Shown here: positions 9,701 to 18,239 of the stretch, one piece after another
How positions within the stretch are numbered: the first letter of the stretch is position 1
Layout: each line of letters starts with the position of its first letter
Notes under the pieces: generated by a model
What the model was told of the DNA's origin: nothing
The model's input: only the letters and a program-made list of their open reading frames with translations
Databases searched by the model: none
Position numbers and translations under genes: made by a program
DNA from: Symbiodinium natans
Taxonomy: Eukaryota; Sar; Dinophyceae; Suessiales; Symbiodiniaceae
Direction of reading: 5' to 3'
DNA: 64,000 nt
Assembly: GCA_905221605.1 (NCBI GenBank)
Contig: CAJNDS010002100.1
Coordinates: 355,001-419,000 of the forward strand

Positions 9701-10509
9701 TTGTGGACGAGAGTGAGAGACAGCAGATGAGAGCTGCCCTGGGGGGCATCAACTGGTTAGTCAGTGGCAGTCGCCCGGACTTAGCTGCATGGTGTTCCTT
9801 GATGCAGCAGCGAGTCAATTGCGCATGCGTCTCTGACCTGATAGAAGTGAACAAGCTGTTAAGCCTGGCTCGCGATCATAGCAAGTCTTACATATGGGTA
9901 AAGCCCATTCCAGTAGATTCAGTTCAGTTTAGCGTGCTCACCGATGCTGCCTGGGCCAATGCTCAAGATCACTGCAGTCAGGCTGGCTACATGATTGCCG
10001 CGTGTGACAGTCGACTGTCAGCGGGTCAGTGGGGAGTGTTCTCTGTCATGAGATGGAGAAGTTACAAACAAGACCGCCAGACGCATTCAACATTGGGGGC
10101 CGAGCTCCTAGCCTTATCCCGAGGCTTGGCAGAGGCTCGATGGGTGCGTTCTATGTGGTGCGAAGCCATATGCGAAAGTTACGCGCTGCATGAGGATCTA
10201 GCCTTCAGTGTCAAAGTGCCCATCACAGCAGTCATTGACTGCAAGCCTGTCTTCGATCATGCCAAGAGCTCCACAGTATCCATCAAAGACAAGAGAATGG
10301 CCATCGAAATGCTGCTCTTGAAGAAAGACATAAGCAAGTATGGCATCAGTCTGAGATGGATGGCAACGAGTCAGATGATCGTAGATGTGCTCACGAAGCG
10401 AGGGGCACCGATGGCCTTGTTCCGACAAGTCTTAAAGGAGGGTTCGTTTATTCTTGTTGAGGATGAAGCAGTGAAGCTGTTGACTTCTAAGAAGTCAACC
10501 AATGTTTGA
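3718..10509 (+). CDS. Copia gag-pol polyprotein (2263 aa)
   Basis: One ATG-started frame begins 68 nt after the primer-binding site and ends 19 nt before the 3' LTR. Residues 1-250 are a gag domain. A CX2CX4HX4C zinc knuckle uses C289, C292, H297 and C302. The protease has the active-site motif DTA at D421, where DSG or DTG is usual. The integrase has an HHCC zinc site (H1099, H1104, C1132, C1135) and catalytic D1162, D1221, E1256. The reverse transcriptase has D1829 and an HVDD motif at 1919-1922 in place of YVDD. RNase H carries D2076, E2129, D2174 and D2223. All catalytic residues are present, so the element may be competent. Residues of about 575-841 are Arg/Glu/Ala-rich and low in hydrophobics. 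That stretch is overprinted by a better-formed frame (5486-6241), so its role in the polyprotein is doubtful. Confidence 0.93.
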   Translation: MNVQGKEEERPKLERFDGTQPATYRKWRRKAELMLLALPTTYSKDRWGAKLMEFLSGEAEEVCEGIALEKIIKEGGHEIIFETLDGRYKDLQKDALQKHLTEYFYGTSIKAGESYRNMTIRLETAYRRLQEHKVELPDEVRGWFLLRKLQLESQAEAMVLTHTRGSLKYADVNSAVQAIFPQGCAKTGGGKSREVFETELLEEPGETNQETDELDGDDVFQVIADQIQSQETYDDEEAIEVFESYQDIRRKMQQKKMARGYKATGTGSTWTLSGTVRGKIEQLKARSRCHICQERGHWKRECPKRKPGGAQQASGKQSQASAKTSQTSEAMIMDSGGGSAMDNLNQEYFLEAEDIVKLDTFLAEQCGQREGGPAGLDVLHADGEEVRGDLGQSVFEFFQKQGHASGSEAYMADLATHGVPDTACRRTLIGEAVLQRMSEVLGRVGLQVRFVRERHEFKFGNAGLIQTDRAAIIPVRLGSRQLAIKAAVLPGSGSEAPLLLSKELLRGLGATLDMGSDTVDITKCGVKLKLHETERGHYAIPLFEGMGIHGKREVTQNQDVKTHMRDDAEIFGSQKSPPVAVHLAEGDQRHELSEHRCGDAGREQLRSDPSDCRLDCRGAAAVGGAGPGGAECVDPGSTIRSRRRRARRARARANRANHLQRREVSESRRSGELCDVLSHRQELRGVGAEVREVRPRCSGEVIASDNDTVPTVRGLERSAQVAENPERVGARTSADNTVSHNESSDRNELGSIPQGEEQSKAEAIAHNKAYSYIESKPPECRQGRCDGARDRACGDSLVADATSRGDKDVAHGEREAPPVADESDRGPAPRAGAPERGGPGLADGEVSEPKRMSQGERKLCRRGIARCKDLESGVCEVQGGMDVLLLEGSEELSMITAVGLSSDYIFAQGELSSSSLSLGDCVSHAIEKIRQCRPQMLVIRTPKCLSGGVHKRSKQLVRASQRQCAFTRLVAACCSEQLCEGRLFCVWDESGILQSGVKRWCKVVAETEVYSMKIGTSGSVHTNSKEIRPRMRQGETQKHNAEADDAASTCMKCVAVALLDRKRARLEVHASHCVFTIEELRESGEESEKKVMSLLRKCHENLGHPSPARLVMLLKSAHASERVLKLARGLECETCSALSRPKSHNVTKMRRATEFNQQVCIDTFELDVRHAKVHFLNIVDEATGFQMCTPLWKGMQARHVRNAYRKSWKRWAGPPVRLFCDGGKEFEGEFEHGLSLDGTFSDASAAYAPWQNGLVERKGAVWKAAYSKAQMETYPRSKQETQELIDQVNNAVNSMSRVEGFSPFQHVFGRDLRVPGMISSDYDPVINSSLAQGESVFERRMELRKAARRAFLDADAENKLRKAMEHRNRPERGPFSEGQLVYFWRKSRFETRHHWHGPAVVIGKSGSSKVWVAKGTKVYRCCPEQLRSLSPEQEAMIRLLPADMVHVRNEVSAKGAGNFYDLSMLDKPPDSHVEERSEQDQRENAVAAPPMDLVSGHENAIASPPMQLESSPDQAVELAVLPEQRPRREDPRDDDAGDVSPSKKQRVEPEVTPLTRAMRASTELLDHGRRLSARAESSQRPSEIPVPEDDEDDLEVIVVEGQDHWVIDHSHSRLVRVHVVERCVPWSPSDHELPVRVEDVELVCQSVMYTRSGERHTRDYEWRNVMRESSTGVGKWTGQTVFQLKPGWSRQSASSIECFEVGATKKGRKEVIESELSQNQQAGLKKAKLKEWNKLLKSGAIVVHTGRKAAQLRKSVPRKRVLKSRFVVTEAEQGSHPDTCDLKARWCIRGYLDPDVLELDTSAPTLSAEGFAVAMQLIASHGWQLTIADVEGAFLRGDNLSPQRGRLFIDMPPGGIEGYDDQCLVEAIKTVYGLADAPKAWWNCFSGKLKDLNMQMSEFDPCVFYYYHSGRLEGVITLHVDDLCMGGSLKFQQSVQQPLRQLFPFKHWKTQQGEFLGKWLEQQSDGSIKISQEQYASSAKGIEISKERRREKSELVDESERQQMRAALGGINWLVSGSRPDLAAWCSLMQQRVNCACVSDLIEVNKLLSLARDHSKSYIWVKPIPVDSVQFSVLTDAAWANAQDHCSQAGYMIAACDSRLSAGQWGVFSVMRWRSYKQDRQTHSTLGAELLALSRGLAEARWVRSMWCEAICESYALHEDLAFSVKVPITAVIDCKPVFDHAKSSTVSIKDKRMAIEMLLLKKDISKYGISLRWMATSQMIVDVLTKRGAPMALFRQVLKEGSFILVEDEAVKLLTSKKSTNV
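5486..6241 (+). CDS. Nested ORF inside gag-pol, alternative frame (251 aa)
   Basis: This frame is +1 relative to gag-pol, preceded by its own in-frame stop at 5453-5455 and closed by TAG at 6239-6241. The first ATG is at 5486 (MSYPSTDVEMQG). Its codons are strongly GC-ending and the protein looks real. The N-terminal part carries a GKY...SYVAWVRKFV pattern (about residues 78-108). A Ser/Pro/Lys linker follows, and the C-terminal helix ends LLMSQIEALHLELERLNEEG (coiled-coil-like). The overlapping gag-pol residues look like an out-of-frame shadow. The GK(Y/H)...Y(V)xW pattern recalls small domains of the DUF3820/exonuclease-X C-terminal type; that comparison is from memory and unproven. It could be an accessory protein, a captured gene, or a domain reached by frameshifting. 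Confidence 0.65.
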   Translation: MSYPSTDVEMQGANNFVQTPLIAGLIAEVQPQLEAQDQVELSASILDQLSDHEEDAPEGLVPGLTGRIIFNVGKYQKAGAAVNFATSYLTDKSYVAWVRKFVKSGPDAAGKSSHPTMTQFRLYVALRDQRKSQRIQRGSEPEPALTTPCRTTRAVTAMNLGASPKAKSSPKPKPSPTTRRTVTSSRSRQSADRADVTELETEHAETPWLLMPHPEETRMSRTESERRRQLLMSQIEALHLELERLNEEGQD

Positions 10510-10528
10510 GCATGCAACCTCCGGGATG

Positions 10529-10704
10529 TGAGAAAGTCATTGCATCTATCGGGGACTGTACAGAAAGTCTCCATGCCTCAAACATAGTGTCTTCAAATCC
10601 TTGGCAATATCGGCACAAGGTCCCCTTTACTATCCTAGGATATCTTGAGGAAGCTCGATGGAAAGGCCAGTGCGCTGCAGCCACCTGGGGTCCTAGAGAT
10701 CTCA
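10529..10704 (+). repeat. 3' long terminal repeat
   Basis: It matches the 5' LTR except G for T at 10690. It follows the gag-pol stop by 19 nt. The bases just upstream (ACCTCCGGGA) are not the purine tract expected for plus-strand priming; the nearest purine run is AAAGGAGGG, about 90 bp upstream inside the coding frame. The right flank begins at once with the GC-rich repeat unit (CTCCATTCTAACAGC). Confidence 0.95.
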
Positions 10705-11180
10705 CTCCATTCTAACAGCAAGGCAGCGGGAGGGGTGGGCGGGAGTGGGGCATGCAAGGCAGCGGGAGGGGTGGGCGGGAGTGGGGCGTGCGCTGGAGCC
10801 CTTAAAACACGCCAGTCTGACAGCAAGGCAGCGGGTGGGCGCCAGTCCAGCGGAGGGGGTCGGCGGGGGTGGGAAGGGCGGGGGGAGTGGGGGGGCGGGG
10901 GGGGCGGGGAGGGGGTCGGCGAGGGGAGCGGGGGGGCACATTGGACGAGGCTGGAGGCGAGCATCATGAGCATCATCGGGGCTCGTTTCCCGCCCTCCAA
11001 GCCCTAATGCTCCAGACGCTTGCTGCACCAACTCCCACAAGTGGTTGGGCGCATTGGAGGCGAGCATCATGAGCATCTCCCGCCCTCCAAACCCTGATGC
11101 TCCAGACTTGCGGCACCAACTCCCCCAAGTGGTTGGGGGTATTGGACGAGGCAGGAGGCGAGCATCATGCTCCTTAGCAC
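10705..11180 (-). repeat. Inverted arm of the GC-rich/114-bp satellite block
   Basis: Read on the minus strand, 10705-10936 repeats the GC-rich composite unit found at 11600-14046 and 10937-11170 repeats the 114-bp satellite unit found at 14047-14273. The right-hand units are in the opposite direction. The left arm holds one full 114-bp copy and two truncated copies. The arrangement gives a large inverted repeat with arms of roughly 350-470 bp around a 2.9-kb centre. Confidence 0.8.
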
Positions 11181-11589
11181 ATGGCTTTGGGTTAGCCGGA
11201 CTGATAACTTAGTAACCTAGGTATAACCCTCCTGTAACCCTCTCGTAACAGTCATAGTTGTTGAAAACTGTTTATCCGCCGACCCGAGCTTTGAGCGGGG
11301 GAGGCGCTAGTGAAGACCCATAGTCTTGCCGCTCTCTCCGCCACTCCGCCCGCTCCGCCCGTTCCATCGCGCCCGCTCCGCCCGTTCCATCGCATGGCCC
11401 CCATGCCTCCATGCCCTCGACCCCGGCTCCAGCTCATGGCCCCAGGATCCCACATGGCTGCCACCACCCACACCTCATGGATGTTTTGGCATTTTTTTAG
11501 GGGCTCCAGCTCATGGCCCCATGTCTCACATGGCTGCCACCACCCACACACCCTCCCCCTCCATGCACCCTTCCCATGGCCCCGTGGCC
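11181..11589. other. Spacer with a short internal duplication
   Basis: No convincing gene is seen. The motif CCAGCTCATGGCCCC followed by CACATGGCTGCCACCACCCA occurs at about 11428-11478 and again at about 11506-11556. The remainder is unique sequence rich in CCATG and CCGC strings. Confidence 0.5.
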
Positions 11590-14046
11590 CCATGCCCCTA
11601 TGCTGCCTTGCTGTCAGACTGGCGTGTTTTAAGGGCTCCAGTGCATGCCCCACTCCCGCCCACCCCTCCCGCTGCCTTGCTGTTAGAATGGAGTGTTTTT
11701 AAGGGCTCCAGTGCATGCCCGAGCCCTCCCTTCGCTGCCCCCGCCCCCCCCACCCCCCCCCGCCCCCCCCACTCCCCCCGCCCTTCCCACCCCCGCCGAC
11801 CCCCTCCGCTGGACTGGTGTGTTTTAAGGGCTCCAGTGCATGCCCCACTCCCACCCACCCCTCCCGCTGCCTTGCTGTTAGTGTTTTTAAGGGCTCCAGT
11901 GCTGCCCCCGCCCCCCCCGCCCCCCCCGCTGCCCCCGCTCCCCCCGCCCTTCCCACCCCCGCCGACCCCCTCCGCTGCTGACTGGCGTGTTTTAAGGGCT
12001 CCAGTGCATGCCCCACTCCTGCCCACCCCTCCCGCTGCCTTGCTGTTAGTGTTTTTAAGGGCTCCAGTGCATGCCGAGCCCTCCCTTCGCTGCCCCCACC
12101 CCTCCAAGGCTCCAGTGCATCCCGCCCCTCCCTCGCTGCCCGCCCCCACCCCGCCCCCCCCTCCCCCCCGCCCTTCCCACCCCCGCCGACCCCCTCCTCT
12201 GGACTGGCTGTTTTAAGCTCCAGTGCAGACCCCACTCCGCCACCCCTCCCGGCCTTGCTGTTGGATGGAGTGTTTTTAAAGGCTCCATCCATGCCCGGCC
12301 CTCCTCGCGCCCCCGCCCCCCCCCCCCCCCCCGCCCCCCCGCCCCCCCCCCCTTCCTGTGGAGTGTTTTTAAGGGCTCCAGTGCATGCCCGAGCCCTCCC
12401 TTCGCTGCCCCCGCCCCCCCCCGCCCCCCCCCGCCCCCTCCGCTCCCCCCGCCCTTCCCACCCGCTGCCTTGCTGTCAGACTGGCGTGTTTTAAGGGCTC
12501 CAGTGCATGCCCCACTCCCGCCCACCCCTCCCGCTGCCTTGCTGTTAGAATGGAGTGTTTTTAAGAGCCCTCCCTTTGCTGCCCCCGCCCCCCCCGCCCC
12601 CCCCGCTCCCCCCGCCTTCCCACCCCCGCCCTCCCCCCCCGCCGACCCCCTCCGCTGGACTGGCGTGTTTTAAGGGCTCCAGTGCATGCCCCACTCCCGC
12701 CCACCCCTCCCGCTGTTGCTGTTAGAATGGAGTGTTTTTAAGGGCTCCAGTGCATGCCCGAGCCCTCCCTTCGCTGCCCCCGCCCCCCCCCGCCCCCCCC
12801 CGCCCCCTCCCTCCCCCCGCCCTTCCCACCCGCTGCCTTGCTGTCAGACTGGCGTGTTTTAAGGGTTCCAGTGCATGCCCCACTCCCACCCACCCCTCCC
12901 GCCTTGCTGTTAGAATGGAGTGTTTTTAAGGGCTCCAGTGCATGCCCGAGCCCTCCCTTCGCTGCCCCCGCCCCCCCACCCCCCCCGCTCCCCCCACTCC
13001 CCCCGCCCTTCCCACCCCCGCCGACCCCCTCCGCTGGACTGGCGTGTTTTAAGGGCTCCAGTGCATGCCCCACTCCTGCCCACCCCTCCCGCTGCCTTGC
13101 TGTTAGAATGGAGTGTTGTTTAAGGGCTCCAGTGCATGCCCGAGCCCTTTCTTCGCTGCCACCGCCCCCCCCGCCCTTCCCGCCCCCGCCCTTCCCACCC
13201 GCTGCCTTGCTGTCAGACTGGCGTGTTTTAAGGGCTCCAGCGCATGCCCCACTCCCGCCCACCCCTCCCGCTGCCTTGCATGCCCCACTCCCGCCCACCC
13301 CTCGCGCTGCCTTGCTGTTAGAATGGAGTGTTTTTAAGGGCTCCAGTGCATGCCCGAGCCCTCCCTTCGCTGCCCCCGCCCCCCCCGCCCCCCCCGCTCC
13401 CCTCGCCGACCCCCTCCCCGCCCCCCCCGCCCCCCCGCCCCCCCCGCTCCCCCCGCCCCCCACCCCCCGACCCCCTCCGCTGGCTGTCACTGGCGTGTGG
13501 GGTCCAGTGCCCCCACTCCTGCCCACCCCTCCCGCTGCCTTGCTGTTAGAATGGAGTGTTAAGGGTTCAGTGCATGCCCGAGCCCTCCCTTCGCTGCCCC
13601 CGCCCCCCCCGCCCCCCGCCCCCCCCTTCCCTGTTAGAATGGAGTGTTTTTAAGGGCTCCAGTGCCCCCCCGCCCCCCCCGCCCCCTCCGCTCCCCCTGC
13701 CCTTCCCACCCGCTGCCTTGCTGTCAGACTGGTGTGTTTTAAGGGTTCCAGTGCATGCCCCACTCCCACCCACCCCTCCCGCTGCCTTGCTGTTAGAATG
13801 GAGTGTTTTTAAGGGCTCCAGTGCATGCCCGAGCCCCCCGCCCTTCCCACCCCCGCCGACCCCCTCCGCTGGACTGGCGTGTTTTAAGGGCTCCAGTGCA
13901 TGCCCCACTCCCGCCCACCCCTCCCGCTGCCTTGCATGCCCCACTCCCGCCCACCCCTCCCGCTGCCTTGCTGTTAGAATGGAGTGTTTTTTTGGGCTCC
14001 AGTGCATGCCCGAGCCCTCCCTTCGCTGCCCCCGCCCCCCCCGCCC
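11590..14046. repeat. GC-rich composite tandem repeat with long C tracts
   Basis: Two alternating half-units repeat about 11-14 times. One contains TTAGAATGGAGTGTTTTTAAG plus GGGCTCCAGTGCATGCCCGA followed by C-runs. The other contains CTGTCAGACTGGCGTG plus TTTTAAGGGCTCCAGTGCAT and a CCACTCCCGCCCACCCCTCC tail. C tracts of 8-17 bases interrupted by G vary between units. Long open frames here (up to 300 codons, Pro/Ala or Gly-rich) follow from composition and are not genes. Confidence 0.9.
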
Positions 14047-14273
14047 CAACCACTTGTGGGAGTTGGTGCAGCAAGCGTCTGGAGCATTAGGGCTTGGAGG
14101 GCGGGAAACGAGCCCCGATGATGCTCATGATGCTCGCCTCCAGCCTCGTCCAATGTGCCCAACCACTTGTGGGAGTTGGTGCAGCAAGCGTCTGGAGCAA
14201 TAGGGCTTGGAGGGCGGGAAACGAGCCCCGATGATGCTCATGATGCTCGCCTCCAGCCTCGTCCAATGTGCCC
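14047..14273 (+). repeat. Two tandem 114-bp satellite units (family member C)
   Basis: Units at 14047-14160 and 14161-14273 are nearly identical. Each holds AACCACTTGTGGGAGTTGG, GTCTGGAGCATTAGGG and GATGCTCATGATGCTCGCCT. They align end to end with the 111-bp units at 45422-49165 and the 120-bp units at 56178-57036. Inverted copies lie at 10937-11170. Confidence 0.9.
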
Positions 14274-14694
14274 TACCTGTTATTCTTTCACACGCACCTA
14301 AAAAATTACTATGTTTCGGGCGTGTTAATGGTATTATATTCTGTGCTCACGAAGATAGTCAGCCAAAACCACTAAGAAAATACTACTATTGTCCGGGCGC
14401 ACTCAGAATATAGTAACAGCTCGCGCGTTTCCTTGCGTCTTTCTTAAATGATTAGCCCGGTTACTTCGTTCACATAATTCTCATGGTGTTCTCGCTTCAC
14501 TTCGTTCATTGTAGGATCCTGTAGGGCTCGGGGCATGCAAATGCTTCGTAAGGCTTGGAAGTGCTCTTCGGGTCGGGCTCAGAGGGCTTCCCTCTGGTGT
14601 CTCACAGCATCTTAACATCCTACAGCCCCATGGTTTAGGGTTTAGGGTTTCAGGCTAGAAACTCCTATCCGAACCGGCTAGCTTCTTGTGCGAG
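14274..14694. other. No gene seen
   Basis: This stretch is less GC-rich than its left neighbour. It includes a short TTTAGGG pair near 14633-14648 just before the next exon-like segment. Nothing else could be supported. Confidence 0.4.
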
Positions 14695-14838
14695 GTGTTG
14701 CAGGCCGGCGACGTGCCGGCGACACGCAGGGCATTGAGACTGGCAGAGGCCGGAGCAGCTGGAAAGTACCCCCAAGGGCTTTTTCAACCGAGGGCTCCCA
14801 GATTTAAGCCCACAGACTATGGTGCCAGCCCATTCTAA
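14695..14838 (+). CDS. Possible terminal exon, helical start
   Basis: After the acceptor TGTGCGAG the frame reads VLQAGDVPATRRALRLAEAG and continues to TAA at 14836-14838, 48 codons in phase 0. The first part resembles one helical hairpin of a TPR/PPR-like repeat, which is only an impression. A GA donor near 14761 would make it a shorter internal exon. Confidence 0.4.
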   Translation: MLQAGDVPATRRALRLAEAGAAGKYPQGLFQPRAPRFKPTDYGASPF

Positions 14839-15272
14839 CTAAGATCTCAAGTTGCTCAAGTCCTTTCAACAAGAAAAATCTCCGGGTGAAGGGGGCAGGG
14901 CTGTCCAGGCAAAGATGAACCGGCCCAGGACCTAGGGAATGTTAGGGAGTGTCTAGGGAGCCTTATAGGGAGCAGTGGGGAGTCTTGGGGAACCTTGGGG
15001 TACCTCCTTTGAACCTTCAGAACCCTACAAGAGTAGTGGAGAGGTCGCGGGCTGCAAGCCCCAAGAGATCGCGGGAGCCCCTGCGTTGGCTTTGGATTGA
15101 ATTCCTGGGGTGCACTAAAGGGGAATATGTAGCGTAACTTCAGAGATCTGTGGGGTTTCGGTCAACTTCCGGTAATTTGGGGGACGTTTCCTGGCTCAGG
15201 ATGACAAGTTCTTCACTTGCTGCAAGGCCCAACAACCCTATCCCCCCTTTAAGGGGCCCTTCTTTCTCTTAG

Positions 15273-15370
15273 GCCGAGCCTCGCTCTGCCCATGAACAGT
15301 GGAGCCAACTGGCCAGGGAGCTGGAGATTATGGCTGGGGAGCCCAGCTTTCAAACATGCTGCTGTTTTTG
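15273..15370 (+). CDS. Internal exon with clear splice sites
   Basis: A pyrimidine-rich acceptor TTCTTTCTCTTAG ends at 15272 and a donor TTTTTG|GTGAGTG follows 15370. The frame reads AEPRSAHEQWSQLARELEIM and on to QTCCCF with high third-position GC. The product family is not recognised. Linkage to the coding blocks at 15651 and beyond is possible because the strand agrees. Confidence 0.5.
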
Positions 15371-15650
15371 GTGAGTGTAAGTAGGGTTCCATATAAATAT
15401 GGGTTAGTGTAGTGGGTGTCCTTTTCGGGATACAAGCAAGATCTCCTCCGTTCTGCGAAGAAACCATTGAGTGGCAATATCATGTCCTCGACTTTTGATG
15501 TTCTTGCTTACCGTGCTCTAATTTGTCTCATCCTCATAGGATTCACGACCTCGAGTCCTCAGTGCTGTTACTACAAACCCTACTTCATATGAGCATACTT
15601 TTGACATGCAAAGCCACGTTCCGGGGAGGGGGAGCTTTGCCTTGGCTTAG

Positions 15651-16026
15651 GTCTCGATCGGAGACACTGACCGAATCAGGGCCGCCCTCGACAACACGCA
15701 GCACAGCGGCATCTGCCAGGCCTTCTGCGAAAAAAAATCGCAAAAAGCGGCATCCTCAGTGCCCGACAGGAGCAGCTGCAACCGGGAGCCGAAGCACTGA
15801 CAGCCTTCCACCGCTCGGATGTAGCAATGGAGAACCTGGCCAAGGCTGCATCACCCCAAAAATCTCGCAAGACTCCGTCTCAAGAACCGCTGCAATGGGC
15901 ATTGCGACCCCTATCGCAAAGAGGCTATGGACACCTGCGACGCCGAGCTGATCTATCAGGCCCTGCACGCTGCGTGCCAGGACAATGTGACCGACAGCGT
16001 CGGGCACTCGGCTTTTGTGCAACAAT
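15651..16026 (+). pseudogene. Frame-broken coding block
   Basis: Good coding sequence switches frame twice without introns. It starts GDTDRIRAALDNTQHSGICQ in one frame. After an A8 run near 15729-15736 it continues as SGILSARQEQLQPGAEALTA in a second frame. After CCCCAAAAA near 15854-15862 it returns to the first frame as NGHCDPYRKEAMDTCDAELI. The breaks fall on homopolymers, so either the gene is decayed or the assembly has indel errors. Family not recognised. Confidence 0.45.
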
Positions 16027-16432
16027 CTACCCGACTAGCCTATGTCTGTTGCACTGCTCCCCGATTAGCTGGCTATTTGCTTGTCGTAGGGATCTAGCCT
16101 TCAGCTCCGGAAAGGAGCTCTTGGCGGGTGCCCGCTCACTCCTGGATCGTCTCTTGGGCCTTCGGCAGCAGTTGACAAGAGCAATGGAGGCTGGGCACTG
16201 AAGGTCCAGCAAGTGCGCCACCCAAGAGTTGCTTGCGGCATGTCGCAGACGCGAGTCTCCAGTAATGCGATGGGCTCATGAGACCAGTTCGGGACCATGC
16301 TGAAGCCAGAAAGCACCTTCAAGACAAAAGCTCCCGAAAATGGAAGCTTTGAGGGTGTGGGATTGAGGGCTTAGTTGGGTCTAGCCAGCTGGCCACACGA
16401 CTAGAAAGCTGCGCCGTTGCCTGAAATCGCAG

Positions 16433-17193
16433 TGGTCGTGCAAGCCTTGCCCCCGGCAGTAGCAATGGAGGCAACGAGCCATGGAGAAGTCCTCTGGCTG
16501 CCATTTCAGACCGAGCAGAAAGTCCTCTGCCTGCGTATGGTTCCTGACTCGCCCCTGCTGTCCTCGGCCGCTCAGATCTTGGATTCCTGCATGGGTTTGG
16601 AAACGCTGAAGAGCCGGATGGAAGCCACAGAGCACGACGTCACAGGCTACGTTTTGCCAATCCTCCGGCATGCAGGGAAATGGCACAACGAGACCTGCGC
16701 ACTAATGCTCGAGCTTGATGATGTAAGAGCTATTGGTATGGGCTCTAACATGAAGATCAGGAAGCGCGTCACTTGGCTCGCAATGGCCTTGGCCTACATC
16801 GTATCCGCAGGTCAAAGTCGGCAAGGCACCCGCCGGGAGGAAGTCTCCCGCCTCGTGAACGGCTTCGGCCTTGATGCCCTGGCCACGGAGGCCTGGAGCA
16901 ACAGACGTTCTGCTTTGAATTATCCGACCTTGGATTGCCCAACCCAGACCTTGCACCCCGGCCCGGCCACGGCCCCAACCTATGGCGCTGCACCTGTCTC
17001 GGCACCTGTTTCGGCACCTGTCTCGGCACCTCCGGCCAGCGTCCAAGAACTGCAGCAGATGGCCCGACAGCTGGGCGCCTCTGAGCCCATTGTCCAGGAC
17101 CCCGGGTTACAAAGCTTTGGTGGGGGAACTATGGGGAACTGTTGGGAACTCATGCATGGGCTTGTCGAAATACACAAGTGCAACACTGCGTAA
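16433..17193 (+). CDS. Open coding segment of unknown family
   Basis: From the acceptor AAATCGCAG the frame stays open for about 250 codons to TAA at 17191-17193. The first internal Met is at 16465. The sequence is mixed and protein-like (LPILRHAGKWHNETCALMLE), then Pro/Ala-rich with three tandem APVS units near 17000-17030. The last ~30 codons may be intron read-through. It is followed at 17439 by a zinc-finger segment in the same direction, possibly the same gene. Confidence 0.5.
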
Positions 17194-17438
17194 GCATTTT
17201 GAAGTGTTTTTACAGCACTTTGCATAGCCCCAAATTCTCAGCTTATGGCGTCACTTCAAACCATTTCATCAATCGTGTCTAACATTTTTCTACACAGCGC
17301 TTACAACGCCCGGAATGTTTGTACATTGTTGTACAAAACATGAACTAGTGCTCCCATTGTAACGATGCTAAATGAGAGAGTTGACGATGGCTCTAGTGCA
17401 CTTCAGCGCTAGCAAAGAATCCGCAATGCACATGCCAG

Positions 17439-17918
17439 GACCCTTTCATGGGCGTGGACCCTGTCCTATCCAGCGTCATGTGCATGGCCTGCACCAAGCA
17501 CTTTACGGATGGGCATCTGACGAACCGGAAACATGTGAATTACCGTGAGAATTTCATGGCGACGATGCAGTGGATCCGCCAAGAACAGAAGCTGTGCAAC
17601 GCCTTGCTCCACGAGACGGAGCAGAGGGCGGGCCCTCGGCTTCCACAGCAGCCGGTGGCACCAGCGCACAGGGCGCCAGCAGCACCCGCCGATGCTCAGG
17701 CCGACGGTTTTTGGGACGAGACACTGCCAGAAGAGCCACCGGCCTCCTGGGAGGAGCGAGCCGAAGCCAGAGAAGCCAGATGGAAGGACATCGCCTTGCC
17801 ACCGACTCCCACATTGGAGCAGAACTTTGACTTCGCTGCGTGGCTGGTTCCTGAGTTGCGAAACATCTACCAAGATGTGAAAGTCTTTAATACCCCCCTT
17901 GGTGTCGAGGAATGCTGA
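17439..17918 (+). CDS. Exon with a C2H2/U1-like zinc-finger motif
   Basis: After the acceptor CATGCCAG the frame reads 159 codons to TGA at 17916-17918. Near its start is CMACTKHFTDGHLTNRKH, a CX2C...HX5H pattern like matrin/U1-type zinc fingers that bind RNA or DNA. A Pro/Ala linker and an acidic, Trp-containing region follow (about residues 68-120). No second finger is visible. Confidence 0.55.
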   Translation, partial: DPFMGVDPVLSSVMCMACTKHFTDGHLTNRKHVNYRENFMATMQWIRQEQKLCNALLHETEQRAGPRLPQQPVAPAHRAPAAPADAQADGFWDETLPEEPPASWEERAEAREARWKDIALPPTPTLEQNFDFAAWLVPELRNIYQDVKVFNTPLGVEEC

Positions 17919-18239
17919 AGGGGCCAGATTCAGCAGCGACCCTGCCTTCGTGTGCAAACAGTTGCGCGCCTTCCAAATCGGGTTAGGGTTGGCATCGCAG
18001 GTTGCAAGCGTCGGCGCAGCACCCTGTTTACTTACTTTAGCATGTGTGTCTGCGCAGTTTCCTGAGTGTATGCCTGTATGCTTGTACTATGGTGGTAGCA
18101 CACTGGGACTCATCAGTATTTTTCGCATACTGGCTGAAGATATTTCTACTGTATATAGTACGCAAAACTTCATTGCCCGGCTCCAAACGCTCCAACGCCT
18201 CAGCCAAGGCTCAAAAGCAAATACAAACCCACGCAGAGG

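Larger units (their letters stand above)
3459..10704 (+). mobile_element. Copia-type LTR retrotransposon, near intact
   Basis: The element has two 176-bp terminal repeats (3459-3634 and 10529-10704) that begin TG, end CA and differ at one base (T at 3620, G at 10690). It has a primer-binding site two bases after the left LTR and one uninterrupted gag-pol frame. Domain order is gag, zinc knuckle, protease, integrase, reverse transcriptase, RNase H, and integrase before RT defines the copia (Pseudoviridae) class. The one-base LTR difference implies recent insertion. The five bases outside each end (AAAAG on the left, CTCCA on the right) do not match, so the expected target-site duplication is absent. 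No clear polypurine tract precedes the right LTR. Confidence 0.95.

Noticed and set aside
11326-13653. Long Pro/Ala-rich and Gly-rich open frames of up to 299 codons
   Set aside because: They come from C-tract tandem repeats that lack stops in several frames on both strands; all frames look alike.
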